The notes: generated by a model not told the origin, from the sequence alone. A DNA stretch of 64,000 nucleotides from CAVTTH01 sp963737545 (GCA_963737545.1 CAVTTH010000003.1:868001-932000); one strand, 5' to 3'; positions 45,993 to 54,718 are shown, counted from the first letter of the stretch. Numbers and translations are program-made.

Positions 45993-46868
45993 TTATGATC
46001 CTTTGACGCCATTCATTGGGTTTGTGTCGCTGGACGCTCGGTTTCCGCCGTGACTCGCCAGCTTTGCATAAAGCCACATCATCAATTGTGCAGCAAGTGC
46101 ATAGCTAGCAATGGCCGGAAGCGCGTTCTGGTTGCGAAAGTACGTGCCGGAAAGAAGCAGAGCGAGACCAACGTGTCGATTCACGTTGCAGACTACGAGT
46201 GTCTCGGTCATCACTGTTCCACCAATCAGCAGGGCAAAACTGGCCGCAATGCAGCCGGCTGCGAGTAGCAACGCGGCGATGGCTACCCAAGGGCTGACCT
46301 GTCCTAGCGCCGGCCCCATTTTCACGAGGAGGACGATCAAAGTCACCAGCAATAGGCCGTTCCCGATGACGTTGAGTGGGCGGCGTATTTTTGTCGAAAA
46401 CGCTGGCGCGAAATGCATCAATGCCATGCCGATGAGCAGTGGGACAAACTGCTGTTTCGCGATGACCGCCAGCACCTTCGCGGGTGACACCCAGATATTG
46501 CGTCCGTAAAGCCACCCCGCCGCGGCGACTAGCAGCGGAATCATGATAGGCGTGAGCAACGCGCCCCAAACCTGGTAGCTTGCAGCTAACGGCATGTCGA
46601 AACCACGTTTTGCTGCACCGCGAGTCATGAGTGGCGCACCGGGCGCGACCGCGACGAGGAACAGACCAATCAGCGCTCCTCGGTCTAGTGGGAGCAAATT
46701 GCCAAGCGTGAGCGCGAGGATCGGGGGAATAATGAACGTTGCTACCAGCACTTTCCCCCAGGTCGCCAGTGTGAGATGTCGCCAGCTGGCCAGGAATTGA
46801 GTCCAATTCAAGCTCATCCCGATGGAGATCATCAACAGCAGGACGGTGCTCGGCAGAAGGTACTTCAT
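45993..46868 (-). CDS. BASS-superfamily transporter, second copy
   Basis: 291 residues, about nine helices from the N-terminus (MKYLLPSTVLLLMISIGMSL). BASS-type sequences include LFLVAVAPGAPLMTRGAAKR in repeat 1 and VVCNVNRHVGLALLLSGTYF in repeat 2, with Asn/Asp and Ser at broken helices. It differs from the 22574 protein, with a different helix 1 and a shorter N-terminus. Na+- or H+-coupled transport of an organic anion is likely; substrate unknown. It may be the partner of the outer-membrane barrel at 44237. Confidence 0.78.
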   Translation of the reverse strand: MKYLLPSTVLLLMISIGMSLNWTQFLASWRHLTLATWGKVLVATFIIPPILALTLGNLLPLDRGALIGLFLVAVAPGAPLMTRGAAKRGFDMPLAASYQVWGALLTPIMIPLLVAAAGWLYGRNIWVSPAKVLAVIAKQQFVPLLIGMALMHFAPAFSTKIRRPLNVIGNGLLLVTLIVLLVKMGPALGQVSPWVAIAALLLAAGCIAASFALLIGGTVMTETLVVCNVNRHVGLALLLSGTYFRNQNALPAIASYALAAQLMMWLYAKLASHGGNRASSDTNPMNGVKGS

Positions 46869-47079
46869 CGCATCGGAACAATGGTGGCTTGTCGGTTTGG
46901 TAGCGGAACTGTTTTATCATTGCCGCCCGGCGAAACCAATCACCGAATTCCCATCGCTGATGTGAGAGCGTCTTTCGGGAAAGCAACGATTGCGATTACT
47001 TGTGAAGAGCCATGTTAGCGGAAAGCCGGAATGTTGCTCTACAAATGAGCGCGCGATGAAAAAGCGATGAGGACATAAC

Positions 47080-47730
47080 TCAAAAATTCACGCCAACAGA
47101 AAAGACCCACGTTGGCTTAGCCTGGTCCAGATTGAAGACATAGGTCGTAAAATCCACTTTCTTATAGGACAAACCCACGAGGAGTCCGCGCTGGATATCG
47201 ACGCTGCTCTGGTAGGCCCGCGTACGCTGGCCCACCAAACCAAATCGAAACCAGTCCACGGGGGAGAGGCTCAGCTCGGACCAACTGTAGAAGAAGCTTC
47301 CGTCCGAATTGCGAGTGTCGAAGACGTACTCGCCTTCGCTGGAAAACTCGAGCTTCCAATAGCTAAGCGAAAACTTGAAGCCGGGAGCGATGCCGGTGGT
47401 ATTGCCGAACACGCCACCCAGCATCGGCGTGAATTCCCACTCCACCTTCTCGCCGCCGCCGAAGTTGTAGCCCAGCCAAACCGAGCCGGTCTTTAGTGCC
47501 TCGTAGTTATACCGCGCCTCGAGATGCAGCCAGTCGCGATCGGCGGTGACGGTGGGTTGCGCATAGGTACGATCGTCAGGCACGACGTAGGTGTAAACCG
47601 AGGCCGAGAAGGACCAGGTTTTCCCGTCCGTTTCTTCGTTAGGCACGGGGCTGGCGCTCGCCGGCGCTCCGGCCCATGCGTTATCGCCCGCCAGGACTAC
47701 GGCAATCGCAATCAAGGCAAGTGCTCGCAT
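47080..47730 (-). CDS. Exported outer-membrane beta-barrel-like protein, last gene of polyphosphate/ion operon
   Basis: 216 residues from ATG 47730 (MRALALIAIAVVLAGDNAWA, a clean signal peptide; the longer frame upstream overlaps the next gene and is discarded). The mature protein is beta-rich with alternating aromatic residues (SFSASVYTYVVPDDRTYAQP, WLHLEARYNYEALKTGSVWL) and ends WVFSVGVNF, a typical barrel end. It is 5 bases after the VIT-like gene stop on the same strand. Its role in the operon is unknown; a small porin is possible. Confidence 0.7.
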   Translation of the reverse strand: MRALALIAIAVVLAGDNAWAGAPASASPVPNEETDGKTWSFSASVYTYVVPDDRTYAQPTVTADRDWLHLEARYNYEALKTGSVWLGYNFGGGEKVEWEFTPMLGGVFGNTTGIAPGFKFSLSYWKLEFSSEGEYVFDTRNSDGSFFYSWSELSLSPVDWFRFGLVGQRTRAYQSSVDIQRGLLVGLSYKKVDFTTYVFNLDQAKPTWVFSVGVNF

Positions 47731-47735
47731 TTGTC

Positions 47736-48398
47736 TCAACCGCCCAGAGCTATCGTCAGGCCGACAAGAACCAGCCCAAGAACAACCATTGAAATACCCA
47801 CCAGCCATGGTCGTCGCCCAGCCAGGCGTCCGAAAGCGTAGCCCGTCAGGAACAACATCACGATGGCGACGGCATTGGAGACCCGCAGAGCTGGACCGGC
47901 GCTGTGCATGAAAATAAACGGAATCACCACCGGAAAAGTGGACAGGAACACGAGGAGAAAAACGCCAGCGGCGCCGAGCCAATCGTCCTTGCGCAAACGG
48001 GCGCGCTCGGGCGGCTCGGGCAGTTTCTTCAAACGCAGCTGCATCGCTTCGAGTTCGGCTGGGTGCAGAACAGACGCGACTACCGATGGCAACGCATCCG
48101 CGACAAGGCGCTGCGCTTCCTTGGAATCGGTCGCTTTGCGCACGGCGCGAAAGGTGAGCAATCCCCGCCCTTTTTCCGCCAGGCAGCCCATCAAATATAA
48201 GATTCCGTCAATAATTCCCCAGGCCAGATTGCATCCCAACGCGCCAATGAGCATCGCGCGCACATCATCGCGTCCCGCTTCGGCGACACTGAGCGATCCG
48301 GTAAAAGTAAGGACCATGATCAGACCGAAAAGGACTTCGGAAACACGATCAATCGGATCTAACACGCGCTTGGAGGACTTAATTGCTTCGTCAGACAT
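47736..48398 (-). CDS. VIT1/CCC1-family-like membrane protein
   Basis: 220 residues. N-terminal helix LDPIDRVSEVLFGLIMVLTF, then ALGCNLAWGIIDGILYLMGC, a charged middle (MQLRLKKLPEPPERARLRKD), and three more helices ending LVGLTIALGG. The start pattern with Asp, Gly and Asp near a helix end matches VIT/CCC1-like iron or manganese transporters, but the protein lacks the usual ferritin-like domain, so a metal role is only suspected. It lies between the Ca2+/H+ exchanger (48 bases upstream) and the barrel gene (5 bases downstream). Confidence 0.7.
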   Translation of the reverse strand: MSDEAIKSSKRVLDPIDRVSEVLFGLIMVLTFTGSLSVAEAGRDDVRAMLIGALGCNLAWGIIDGILYLMGCLAEKGRGLLTFRAVRKATDSKEAQRLVADALPSVVASVLHPAELEAMQLRLKKLPEPPERARLRKDDWLGAAGVFLLVFLSTFPVVIPFIFMHSAGPALRVSNAVAIVMLFLTGYAFGRLAGRRPWLVGISMVVLGLVLVGLTIALGG

Positions 48399-48446
48399 CG
48401 AGTTGGTCAGTTGGAGTGTTAACTATGTTTTAATAGGATAGCTGCT

Positions 48447-49541
48447 TCACTGAGATCGGGGCGGTAACAGGTAAAGCGTCATCGCGAAGATCACGTAGAC
48501 CATCAATACGAGTACCCCGACGAACCATGTCGATCGCCCGCTATTCGTGACGAGCGACGCGGTCAGTGTGGCCAGGAAAATCATCACCACCGCGCCAGGC
48601 CAGAATTGTAAATCCATCGGCGTCGGTCCGATGAAATAGCTCACGAGCAACAGAACGGGCGCAACAAAGAGCGCGATTTGGGCCGCGCTCCCCAGGGCAA
48701 TGCCTACGCTCAGGTCCAGCCGGTTCTTGCGCGCCCCCGAAAATGCCGAGGCCATTTCCGCCGCGCCTCCAACAAGTGCCACGACGATGAATCCCACAAA
48801 AGCTGGCGTCATCCCGAATGACTCCGCTGCTTTCTGCACCGACTCGACAAACACTTCGCTGACCAATGCCACCAGCAGCGTGACGCCGGCCAGCGTGACC
48901 AGAGCCAGACCGATGGGCCATGGCGCTTCGCCCGCTTCGCCGTGTTCCGCGCTGGCAAATAGCTCGCGGTGTGTCTTGAGCGAAAACAACATGCCCAACC
49001 CGTAGGCAACGATGAGCAGCACCGCCAGACCCACGCTCAGCTTCTGAGTGATCGCCGCCCCCGCCGCTGGGTCGGCTCTTGAAATCGCGGATGGAATCAA
49101 CAGCGCGATCGTGGCCAGAAAGAGCAGGCCTGCCTGCATGCGGGCGCTGACTCGATTGAATTCCTGCACATGGTATTTCAATCCGCCGAGCAGAAATGAC
49201 GCGCCCAGCATGAACAATGTGTTCGTGACGATCGCACCGGCGATGGATGCTTTCACCAGCATGTATTGCCCGGCCTGCAAGGCAGCAAGCGCGATAATCA
49301 ATTCGGTCAGATTTCCGAGCGTGGCATTGAGCAGGCCGCCAACCGCATCGCCAGTCTTGGCCGCGACCGATTCTGTGGCGTGACTTAGCAGCGCGGCCAA
49401 GGGCACGATGGCCAGGATTGAGAACACGAAGAGCATCGTGTGCGCCTCGGGTTTGAGCTTTGCGGTTGCAAGCACCACAGGCACGAAGGCCAGCAGCCAG
49501 AGCAGCGGGTTGTGAAGGATTTCCTTGAGGAGTGTTTTCAT
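48447..49541 (-). CDS. cax: Calcium/proton exchanger (CaCA/Cax family)
   Basis: 364 residues with about 11 helices. The first alpha-repeat GNLTELIIALAALQAGQYM and the second GGAAEMASAFSGARKNRLDL match the paired Cax motifs (usual second motif GNAAEH; here GGAAEM, a divergence at the ion site). The central acidic loop has EHGEAGEAPWPIG. It exchanges Ca2+ (or another divalent cation) for H+ in the inner membrane. It follows the ion-channel gene by 4 bases, so it is in the same operon. Direction of Ca2+ movement in vivo is not deducible. Confidence 0.92.
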   Translation of the reverse strand: MKTLLKEILHNPLLWLLAFVPVVLATAKLKPEAHTMLFVFSILAIVPLAALLSHATESVAAKTGDAVGGLLNATLGNLTELIIALAALQAGQYMLVKASIAGAIVTNTLFMLGASFLLGGLKYHVQEFNRVSARMQAGLLFLATIALLIPSAISRADPAAGAAITQKLSVGLAVLLIVAYGLGMLFSLKTHRELFASAEHGEAGEAPWPIGLALVTLAGVTLLVALVSEVFVESVQKAAESFGMTPAFVGFIVVALVGGAAEMASAFSGARKNRLDLSVGIALGSAAQIALFVAPVLLLVSYFIGPTPMDLQFWPGAVVMIFLATLTASLVTNSGRSTWFVGVLVLMVYVIFAMTLYLLPPRSQ

Positions 49542-49545
49542 GGCT

Positions 49546-49977
49546 TCATTTTCGTTTTGTGTCCTCGTGCGAGAGGTAAATCATGCTTATGACCGCGAAG
49601 AAAATGCCGGCGGACAAACCGCACATGAGGATGCCGGTTAATCCTTCGATCGGGCCGAGCATTCGCCATGGCACTTTCAGCACCAGATCGCCATAACCAA
49701 TGGTCGTGTAGGTGACTCCTGCGAAATAGAAGGAGGACTCGGCATCGGGCAGGCACTCCTCCCAGAGGTAGAACATTCCCCAGACCGAAATCTCGATCAA
49801 ATGAATCAGGATTAGCCACCAGGCCAGGCGGATCAGCAACCAAGTGATAGGCCAGAAGCGCGTCGGGCAAAGGGGATGCAACTTCGCCCAACGACTCAGC
49901 ACGATTCCGAGACCAGCCGCGTGTATGGCAACGGTAATGGCCACCAGGGCTCCAGCGATGAGGATTGTGTGTAACAT
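49546..49977 (-). CDS. Small two-TM ion channel (Ion_trans_2)
   Basis: 143 residues. Helix 1 (ILIAGALVAITVAIHAAGLG), a second helix pair around LLIRLAWWLILIHLIEISVW, then the pore loop with filter FAGVTYTTIGYGDLVL, then helix ILMCGLSAGIFFAVISMIYL. This is a KcsA-like potassium channel core without a regulatory domain. It starts 2 bases before the CHAD gene stop and ends 4 bases before the Ca2+/H+ exchanger start. The tight packing suggests co-expression for ion balance. Confidence 0.85.
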   Translation of the reverse strand: MLHTILIAGALVAITVAIHAAGLGIVLSRWAKLHPLCPTRFWPITWLLIRLAWWLILIHLIEISVWGMFYLWEECLPDAESSFYFAGVTYTTIGYGDLVLKVPWRMLGPIEGLTGILMCGLSAGIFFAVISMIYLSHEDTKRK

Positions 49978-49979
49978 GA

Positions 49980-50960
49980 TCAGGGGCTTCGTTCCTTGGG
50001 TGTTGTGAAAAGAGAGTCAGACATGAACTTGGGGGTTGGACTATCAGTTAGGTGTGGAGGGATGACTCCCTCACCAGGAACAGCGGACGCGCGCACCTTA
50101 GCCGCTGAAGCATTCGGTTCGAACTCGAACAAACGGTCGGCCGCAGCCAGGTAAATGTCGATCAGCTCGCGACGGCGCCGGAGCAGCTCCCGCCGCAAGG
50201 GGCCAACGGCGCGCCCGCTGATCTCCTTGTCCGCGACTGCGCGCCGCACGCCGGCGAGCAGCACCACGATGTCCTGGATGTTACCCATCAGCGCCTGATA
50301 CTCGCGCATCCGGCTCAGGTCCTCCGCCTTCAGTTCCGGCAGGTACGGGCACAGCAACTCACACATGTAACGAAAGCGTTTGAACGCCACGCGGGTCTTG
50401 TGAATCGTGGCCGTCCGATCCGGGCGAATCCGCCGGCGCAACTCCACAACTTGATCAAAAGCCTCGCGCACCGCCGCCAGGATAGCCAGGCGCGCTGCCT
50501 CCCCCGCCATTTCGCCTGCCGACTTCCGGAGTTCTTCTTCCACGGTTTGCAGGCGCCGCTCCCAGTGTGCGTGTTTGGTCGCATGGACCTCCTTGCGCAG
50601 TTCATCGGTCAATCGCCCCGCGCGCCGGCACAACAGCGCATCAAATTCGCTCGCCTCGGGGAATTCCTGGCAGAGCGGTTTGAGCAACGTCAATTGGACG
50701 TGCGTGTCGCGCAGTTCATCGAAAGCATCGAGCCGCTTCTTGAAAACTTTGCGGATCTTCCGCAACGGCCCGGGAAAATGCAGGGCGAGCAACACGTCGA
50801 GCAATGCCAGCAGCCGGCGGGTTTCGACTCGGAGATCATGCACGGCTTTTTCGGAAAACTCCAGCCGGCTGCGCTCCAGCCGCTTCCGGTAGCGCCGTCG
50901 CTCTGCCCTAAGGCGGCCGGCGAGTAAAGCGGCGAGCGAGGTTGAAGAGCGGGTGGCCAT
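49980..50960 (-). CDS. CHAD-domain protein
   Basis: 326 residues, mostly alpha-helical and Arg/Lys-rich. CHAD signatures are AVHDLRVETRRLLALLDVLL near residue 40 and IHKTRVAFKRFRYMCELLCP near residue 200, both with conserved His and Arg. The CHAD fold binds polyphosphate through its basic groove and often decorates polyphosphate granules (family knowledge). It is encoded 2 bases from the channel gene and 37 bases after SulP; with PPK2 upstream this makes a polyphosphate context. No CYTH domain is fused, unlike many CHAD proteins. Confidence 0.92.
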   Translation of the reverse strand: MATRSSTSLAALLAGRLRAERRRYRKRLERSRLEFSEKAVHDLRVETRRLLALLDVLLALHFPGPLRKIRKVFKKRLDAFDELRDTHVQLTLLKPLCQEFPEASEFDALLCRRAGRLTDELRKEVHATKHAHWERRLQTVEEELRKSAGEMAGEAARLAILAAVREAFDQVVELRRRIRPDRTATIHKTRVAFKRFRYMCELLCPYLPELKAEDLSRMREYQALMGNIQDIVVLLAGVRRAVADKEISGRAVGPLRRELLRRRRELIDIYLAAADRLFEFEPNASAAKVRASAVPGEGVIPPHLTDSPTPKFMSDSLFTTPKERSP

Positions 50961-50996
50961 GTCGGGTAATTAGCGCTTGGCGTCTTGGACTCAGGT

Positions 50997-52709
50997 TCAC
51001 TGCGAAGGGCCAGCTCCCGTTTCTTTAAAGCTGTCCACGGCATCGGCCACGGTGGTAAATCGGTTCACCCCGCCTAAATCAGCATCCGCGCCTTCCGCCC
51101 GCAGCCGGTCGCGCACAGACGATCGCGCTTCGACCGCCTGAACACGGACGCCAGTCGCCGTGAGTTCGCGGGCTAGTTCCGCAAGCATCTGCGCGCTGTG
51201 CATATCCACCCGCGGCGCCGCGGAAAGGTCCAGCACGACCAGCCTGGGAGGCGCGGTCTCGGCGCGCACCCGATCTAAAATCGTGTCGCGCACGTGATCC
51301 ATGTTGAAATAGATCAGGCCCGACTCGGGCCGGAAGATCATCACGCCGGGAATCAATTCATTGTCCGGATGGCGCTCGCGATCGGAGAACCGCCGCGTCC
51401 CAGGAATACGTCCGAGAAAGGCGACGTGCGGTCGCGACGCGCGCCGGATCAACAGGACTAACGAGATGATCGCGCCGATCATCACGCCGCGCAGCAATCC
51501 CTGCCCGAGCACGCCGACGATGGCCGCAATCGCGACGACGAATTCAGTGCGATCGCCGCGCCAGAGATGTTTGAGGGCGGAGATCTTGAACAGGCCGGCC
51601 ACAGCCACCAGCACGACGGCCGCCAGCACCGGCTGAGGCAACGCCGCCAGCAGATGCGAGAAGAAAAGCACCACCACCAGAATAATTCCCGCCGCGAATG
51701 CGCCCGAAAGCGGCGTGCGCGCGCCGCCGCCTTCGTTAACGAGCGATTGCGACATGCCACCGCTCACCGGAAACCCGCGGCCCAATCCGGCGGCAAGGTT
51801 GGACGCAGCGAGCGCGAGGAATTCCTGGTTGGCGTCCAGTCGCCCGCCGTGCTTCGCGGCGAAAGTACGGCCGATCGCAGCCGTCTCCACCGCGCCAAGC
51901 AGAAAGCACGCAAACGCCAGCGGCAGCAGTTCGTCCCAATCCGCCCAGTGAATCGCGGGGAGTCCGAGCGCCGGCAGCCCCTGCGGGACTTCACCGAGCA
52001 GCTTCACTCCACGTGCGTCGAGGCCGAGCCAGCCCGAAGCCAGAATGCCGCCCACCACAACGAACAACGCCACCGGTTTGTTCTTGAGAAAAATCTTCCC
52101 GAGTATGAGCACCGCCAGCGCGGCGCCTCCGATAGTGAGCGATGTGAGATTCGTTTCGCCCAGGTGCTTCAGGAAGTTGCCGCTGTTCACCCAGAAATTG
52201 CCGTGGGCGCCGTGGATGCCAAACAACTTGGGCAACTGCGTACTGGCGAGGAACAACGCCACGCCGCACTTGAACCCGACCATCACGCTCTCGGAGATGA
52301 AGTTGATAATGGCGCCCGCTTTGACCAGCCAGGCGATGAAGGCGATGAGCGCCACGAGCACGGCCGTGCCCGCCGCCAGCGCGCTGAACCGGCTCGTGTC
52401 GCCGCCGGCAATTCCGCCTAACGACGCACCGACGAGCAGCGAAATGGCGGACGTGACCGTGATCGTCGTGTGCCGTGAACTACAGAACAGCCAGAAGACC
52501 AGGCCGCCAAACAAACAGGCGTAGAGTCCCGCCTCCGGCGGCAGATTGGCCAGCGACGCGTCGCCCAGGCCCGCGGGTAAAAGATATGCCGCCAGCGTGA
52601 TTCCGGCGACGACATCGCCGCGCAGCCAACTCTTGTCGTAGGCGCGCAACCAATTCATCGCTGGCAGCCAGCGGAAACCGTCCGGCGACGTGGGCGCAGC
52701 GTTGCTCAC
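50997..52709 (-). CDS. SulP-family anion transporter with C-terminal STAS domain
   Basis: 570 residues. About 10-12 helices: DVVAGITLAAYLLPAGLGDA near the N-terminus, then the family motif VSGGMSQSLVNEGGGARTPL. The STAS domain covers about residues 440-560 (LIYFNMDHVRDTILDRVRAE, LVVLDLSAAPRVDMHSAQML). SulP proteins carry sulfate, bicarbonate, chloride or other oxyanions. It starts 1 base after the PPK2 stop. Substrate is unknown; sulfate or phosphate-balancing anions would fit a polyphosphate context, but that is inference. Confidence 0.92.
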   Translation of the reverse strand: MSNAAPTSPDGFRWLPAMNWLRAYDKSWLRGDVVAGITLAAYLLPAGLGDASLANLPPEAGLYACLFGGLVFWLFCSSRHTTITVTSAISLLVGASLGGIAGGDTSRFSALAAGTAVLVALIAFIAWLVKAGAIINFISESVMVGFKCGVALFLASTQLPKLFGIHGAHGNFWVNSGNFLKHLGETNLTSLTIGGAALAVLILGKIFLKNKPVALFVVVGGILASGWLGLDARGVKLLGEVPQGLPALGLPAIHWADWDELLPLAFACFLLGAVETAAIGRTFAAKHGGRLDANQEFLALAASNLAAGLGRGFPVSGGMSQSLVNEGGGARTPLSGAFAAGIILVVVLFFSHLLAALPQPVLAAVVLVAVAGLFKISALKHLWRGDRTEFVVAIAAIVGVLGQGLLRGVMIGAIISLVLLIRRASRPHVAFLGRIPGTRRFSDRERHPDNELIPGVMIFRPESGLIYFNMDHVRDTILDRVRAETAPPRLVVLDLSAAPRVDMHSAQMLAELARELTATGVRVQAVEARSSVRDRLRAEGADADLGGVNRFTTVADAVDSFKETGAGPSQ

Positions 52710-52710
52710 T

Positions 52711-53520
52711 TCAGTATTTCTCCGCCACGAACTTCCGTCCTTTCAACGTGGCTTCGTCGTCGTAGGCGTGCTTCATCTCGCGGTCGGGGAGCTTCACCTT
52801 CTCGCGCGGAACTTTCTTGTGCGGGATGAGGTCCAGGATGTGGTGGAGACAATTGAGACGCGCGCGTTTCTTGTCGTCGGAACGCAGGATGTACCAGGGC
52901 GCGTGCTTCGTGTCGGTGGCCTTGAGCATCATGTCCCGGGCACGCGAATACTCGAACCACTTGGTCCGCGAGGGCAGATCCATCGGGCTCAGTTTCCACT
53001 GGCGGAGCGGATCCTCTATCCGCGCCTCGAACCGGCGTTTCTGCTCCTTGTTGCTGGACTCCAGCCAGATTTTGATGAGCTGGACGCCGCCGTCCACGAT
53101 GTATTTTTCCATCTCGGGACAGAGCTCAAGAAAGCGGGCGTGTTGTTCCTTCGTGCAAAAGCCCATCACATATTCCACGCCCAAGCGGTTGTACCAACTG
53201 CGGTCGAAGATGACGATCTCACCCGCGGCTGGGAAGTGCTGCATGTAACGCTGCATGTACATCTGCGATTTTTCGCGGTCGGAGGGCGCGGGTAGCGCGA
53301 CGAGTCGAAAGATCCGCGGGCTGACCCTCTCCGTCAGCGCCCGAATCGTGCCGCCTTTGCCCGCGGCGTCGCGGCCCTCGAACACGATGATGACGCGCAG
53401 GCCCTTGTGTTTGACCCACTCCTGGAGATGGCACAGCTCAGCCTGAAGCTTTCGCAGCTCCTTCATGTATGCCTTCGTTTCCATTTTTTCAGGACCGTTT
53501 GGTTTTGATTTCTTGCTCAT
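52711..53520 (-). CDS. ppk2: Polyphosphate kinase 2
   Basis: 269 residues from ATG 53520, supported by AAAGGA 8 bases upstream. PPK2 motifs: Walker A VFEGRDAAGKGGTIRAL, a strand LVALPAPSDREKSQMYMQRY, Walker B-type VIFDRSWYNRLGVEYVMGF, and lid residues RRFEARIEDPLRQWKLSP. One-domain PPK2s phosphorylate nucleoside mono- or diphosphates with polyphosphate, or run the reverse. The class (I-III) is not certain from motifs. First enzyme of the operon, followed after 1 base by SulP and then the CHAD protein. Confidence 0.95.
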   Translation of the reverse strand: MSKKSKPNGPEKMETKAYMKELRKLQAELCHLQEWVKHKGLRVIIVFEGRDAAGKGGTIRALTERVSPRIFRLVALPAPSDREKSQMYMQRYMQHFPAAGEIVIFDRSWYNRLGVEYVMGFCTKEQHARFLELCPEMEKYIVDGGVQLIKIWLESSNKEQKRRFEARIEDPLRQWKLSPMDLPSRTKWFEYSRARDMMLKATDTKHAPWYILRSDDKKRARLNCLHHILDLIPHKKVPREKVKLPDREMKHAYDDEATLKGRKFVAEKY

Positions 53521-53542
53521 GGGTTTGTCCTTTGGCTCTGCG

Positions 53543-53950
53543 TCATTTCTTTTTCTGCTGGCGGCGGCGCTCCTGATATTGCTGCGCCCATGCTTGCGCG
53601 GCCTGCACCAGATCGCCGCTTTTCTGCCGTTCAGTCCATGCCTTGAGTCCGGCCTCGTCAATCGGCAAATCGACCACCTCCGCCTTGCCGGTCAGCCGGG
53701 CCAGGATTTGCATGACCTCCGTCGAGGTGTTGAAAACCAGTTTATCCATCACCTCAGGCCGGCCCTGGCAGGCATAACAATTCAAATCCACCCATTTGCC
53801 GTCTGGCCGCAGGACAAACATCCGCTCGCGCGCCATTGCATCGTTAGGCGCAACGCCCAGCTGGGTGACGAGAAATGGTCCCCGCGCGGATCCGGAACCG
53901 AGATCCAGGAGCCGGACGGCACGGAAGTGATTGGTGATGGTTTGCCGCAT
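53543..53950 (-). CDS. Unknown small protein, first gene of the PPK2 operon
   Basis: 135 residues from ATG 53950 (MRQTITNHFRAVRLLDLGSG). No signal or membrane helix. A central segment KWVDLNCYACQGRPEVMDKL has a Cys-x2-Cys, then a helical, Gln/Arg-rich C-terminus (AWAQQYQERRRQQKKK). Its stop is about 22 bases before the PPK2 start on the same strand. Family not recognised. As the lead gene it might be a regulator or accessory of PPK2, which is speculative. Confidence 0.6.
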   Translation of the reverse strand: MRQTITNHFRAVRLLDLGSGSARGPFLVTQLGVAPNDAMARERMFVLRPDGKWVDLNCYACQGRPEVMDKLVFNTSTEVMQILARLTGKAEVVDLPIDEAGLKAWTERQKSGDLVQAAQAWAQQYQERRRQQKKK

Positions 53951-54036
53951 AATCGAATTCGCTCCCCGATTTTGTTGGAACTTCGATCCCTTCTATCTGA
54001 ATCCGGTCCGGCATCCGAGTCTAATCGGAAATTGTC

Positions 54037-54396
54037 TGGGGAGCGCACGCGGCTCGCGTGCTGGTTGCGGCGGCTCGCCGCAACGAACTTTGGAAGGGGC
54101 GCCTTGCGCTGTCTGTACCCGCGTCTCTGCGAGACGCTGCATCACACGTTTCGGCGGGCCACCGAAACGGACACGCGAGCCGCGTGCGCTCCCCAATCCA
54201 AAGAAATACCGCGTCTCTGCGAGACGCTACATCACATGTTTCGGCGGGCCACCGAAACGGACACGCGAGCCGCGTGCGCTCCCCAATCCAAAAAAATACC
54301 GCGTCTCTGCGAGACGCTACATTACATGTTTCGGCGGGTCACCGAAACGGACACGCGAGCCGCCCGCACCCGGCGGGCGGGCAGTGCGCTCCGCAA
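54037..54396. repeat. Cloverleaf palindrome copy 2 with a 90-bp unit tandemly repeated three times
   Basis: Starts with GGGGAGCGCACGCGGCTCGC and an inner hairpin GTTGCGGCGGCTCGCCGCAAC, then units starting at 54121, 54211 and 54301 repeat with an exact 90-base period (each GCGTCTCTGCGAGACGCT, TTTCGGCGGG(C/T)CACCGAAAC, then CACGCGAGCCGCGTGCGCTC except in the third unit). Each unit contains its own hairpins. Apparent reading frames across it are only repeat artefacts. It lies upstream of the PPK2 operon's first gene. Confidence 0.8.
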
Positions 54397-54628
54397 TCAC
54401 GTATATCGCCCTAGTGCACCAGACTGTAGCCGCTACTCTGTGAGAGGCGCTCTTCGAGTTCTGTAGCGGCGGTCTCTGACCGTCGACGCATCGGATTTGA
54501 AACTCGTTCGCTGCCCGCGCTCTCTCACTCCTACCCTTGTCACTTTACCTTCTATGTCGCTCATCCCCGCGCTCCGTTCGGCGCTGAGAGGCGTCTGAAT
54601 GCATATACGTGAGTCACGTATATCGCCC
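54397..54628. repeat. 15-base direct repeat pair and a 10-base-arm palindrome
   Basis: TCACGTATATCGCCC occurs at 54397-54411 and again at 54614-54628. The second copy is part of a perfect palindrome ATATACGTGAGTCACGTATA(T) at 54603-54623 with arms of 10 bases, which resembles an operator site. Between them, 54458-54485 holds a copy of the GGTCTCTGACCGTC element. No gene is near enough to tell what it regulates; the sequence may just be repeat debris. Confidence 0.45.
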
Positions 54629-54664
54629 AAGCGCGAGTCGGATTTCTTGTGTCCTTGAACGTGG

Positions 54665-54700
54665 TTTCAAAACTCGACGGCTTAAAGCCGTCGAGTCCTA
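54665..54700 (-). terminator. Strong hairpin, possible terminator of the leftward propeller-like gene
   Basis: ACTCGACGGCTT (54672-54683) and AAGCCGTCGAGT (54685-54696) pair perfectly over 12 bases with a one-base loop as drawn. Reading leftwards it is followed by four T. It lies 23 bases after the stop of the 54719 gene. The same GACGGCTTAAAGCCGTC motif type is a common dispersed repeat in this group, so it could be only a repeat. Confidence 0.5.
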
Positions 54701-54718
54701 ACGATCAACTCAACTCTC

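Noticed and set aside
54121..54390. Regular 90-base repeats as a CRISPR array
   Set aside because: Repeat unit is contiguous with no unique spacers, contains several hairpins, and no cas gene is present.
53465..54466. 333-codon plus-strand frame through the PPK2 start and the 90-base array
   Set aside because: Runs antisense to the PPK2 operon start and then through a repeat whose 90-base unit keeps any frame open; the peptide repeats are artefacts.
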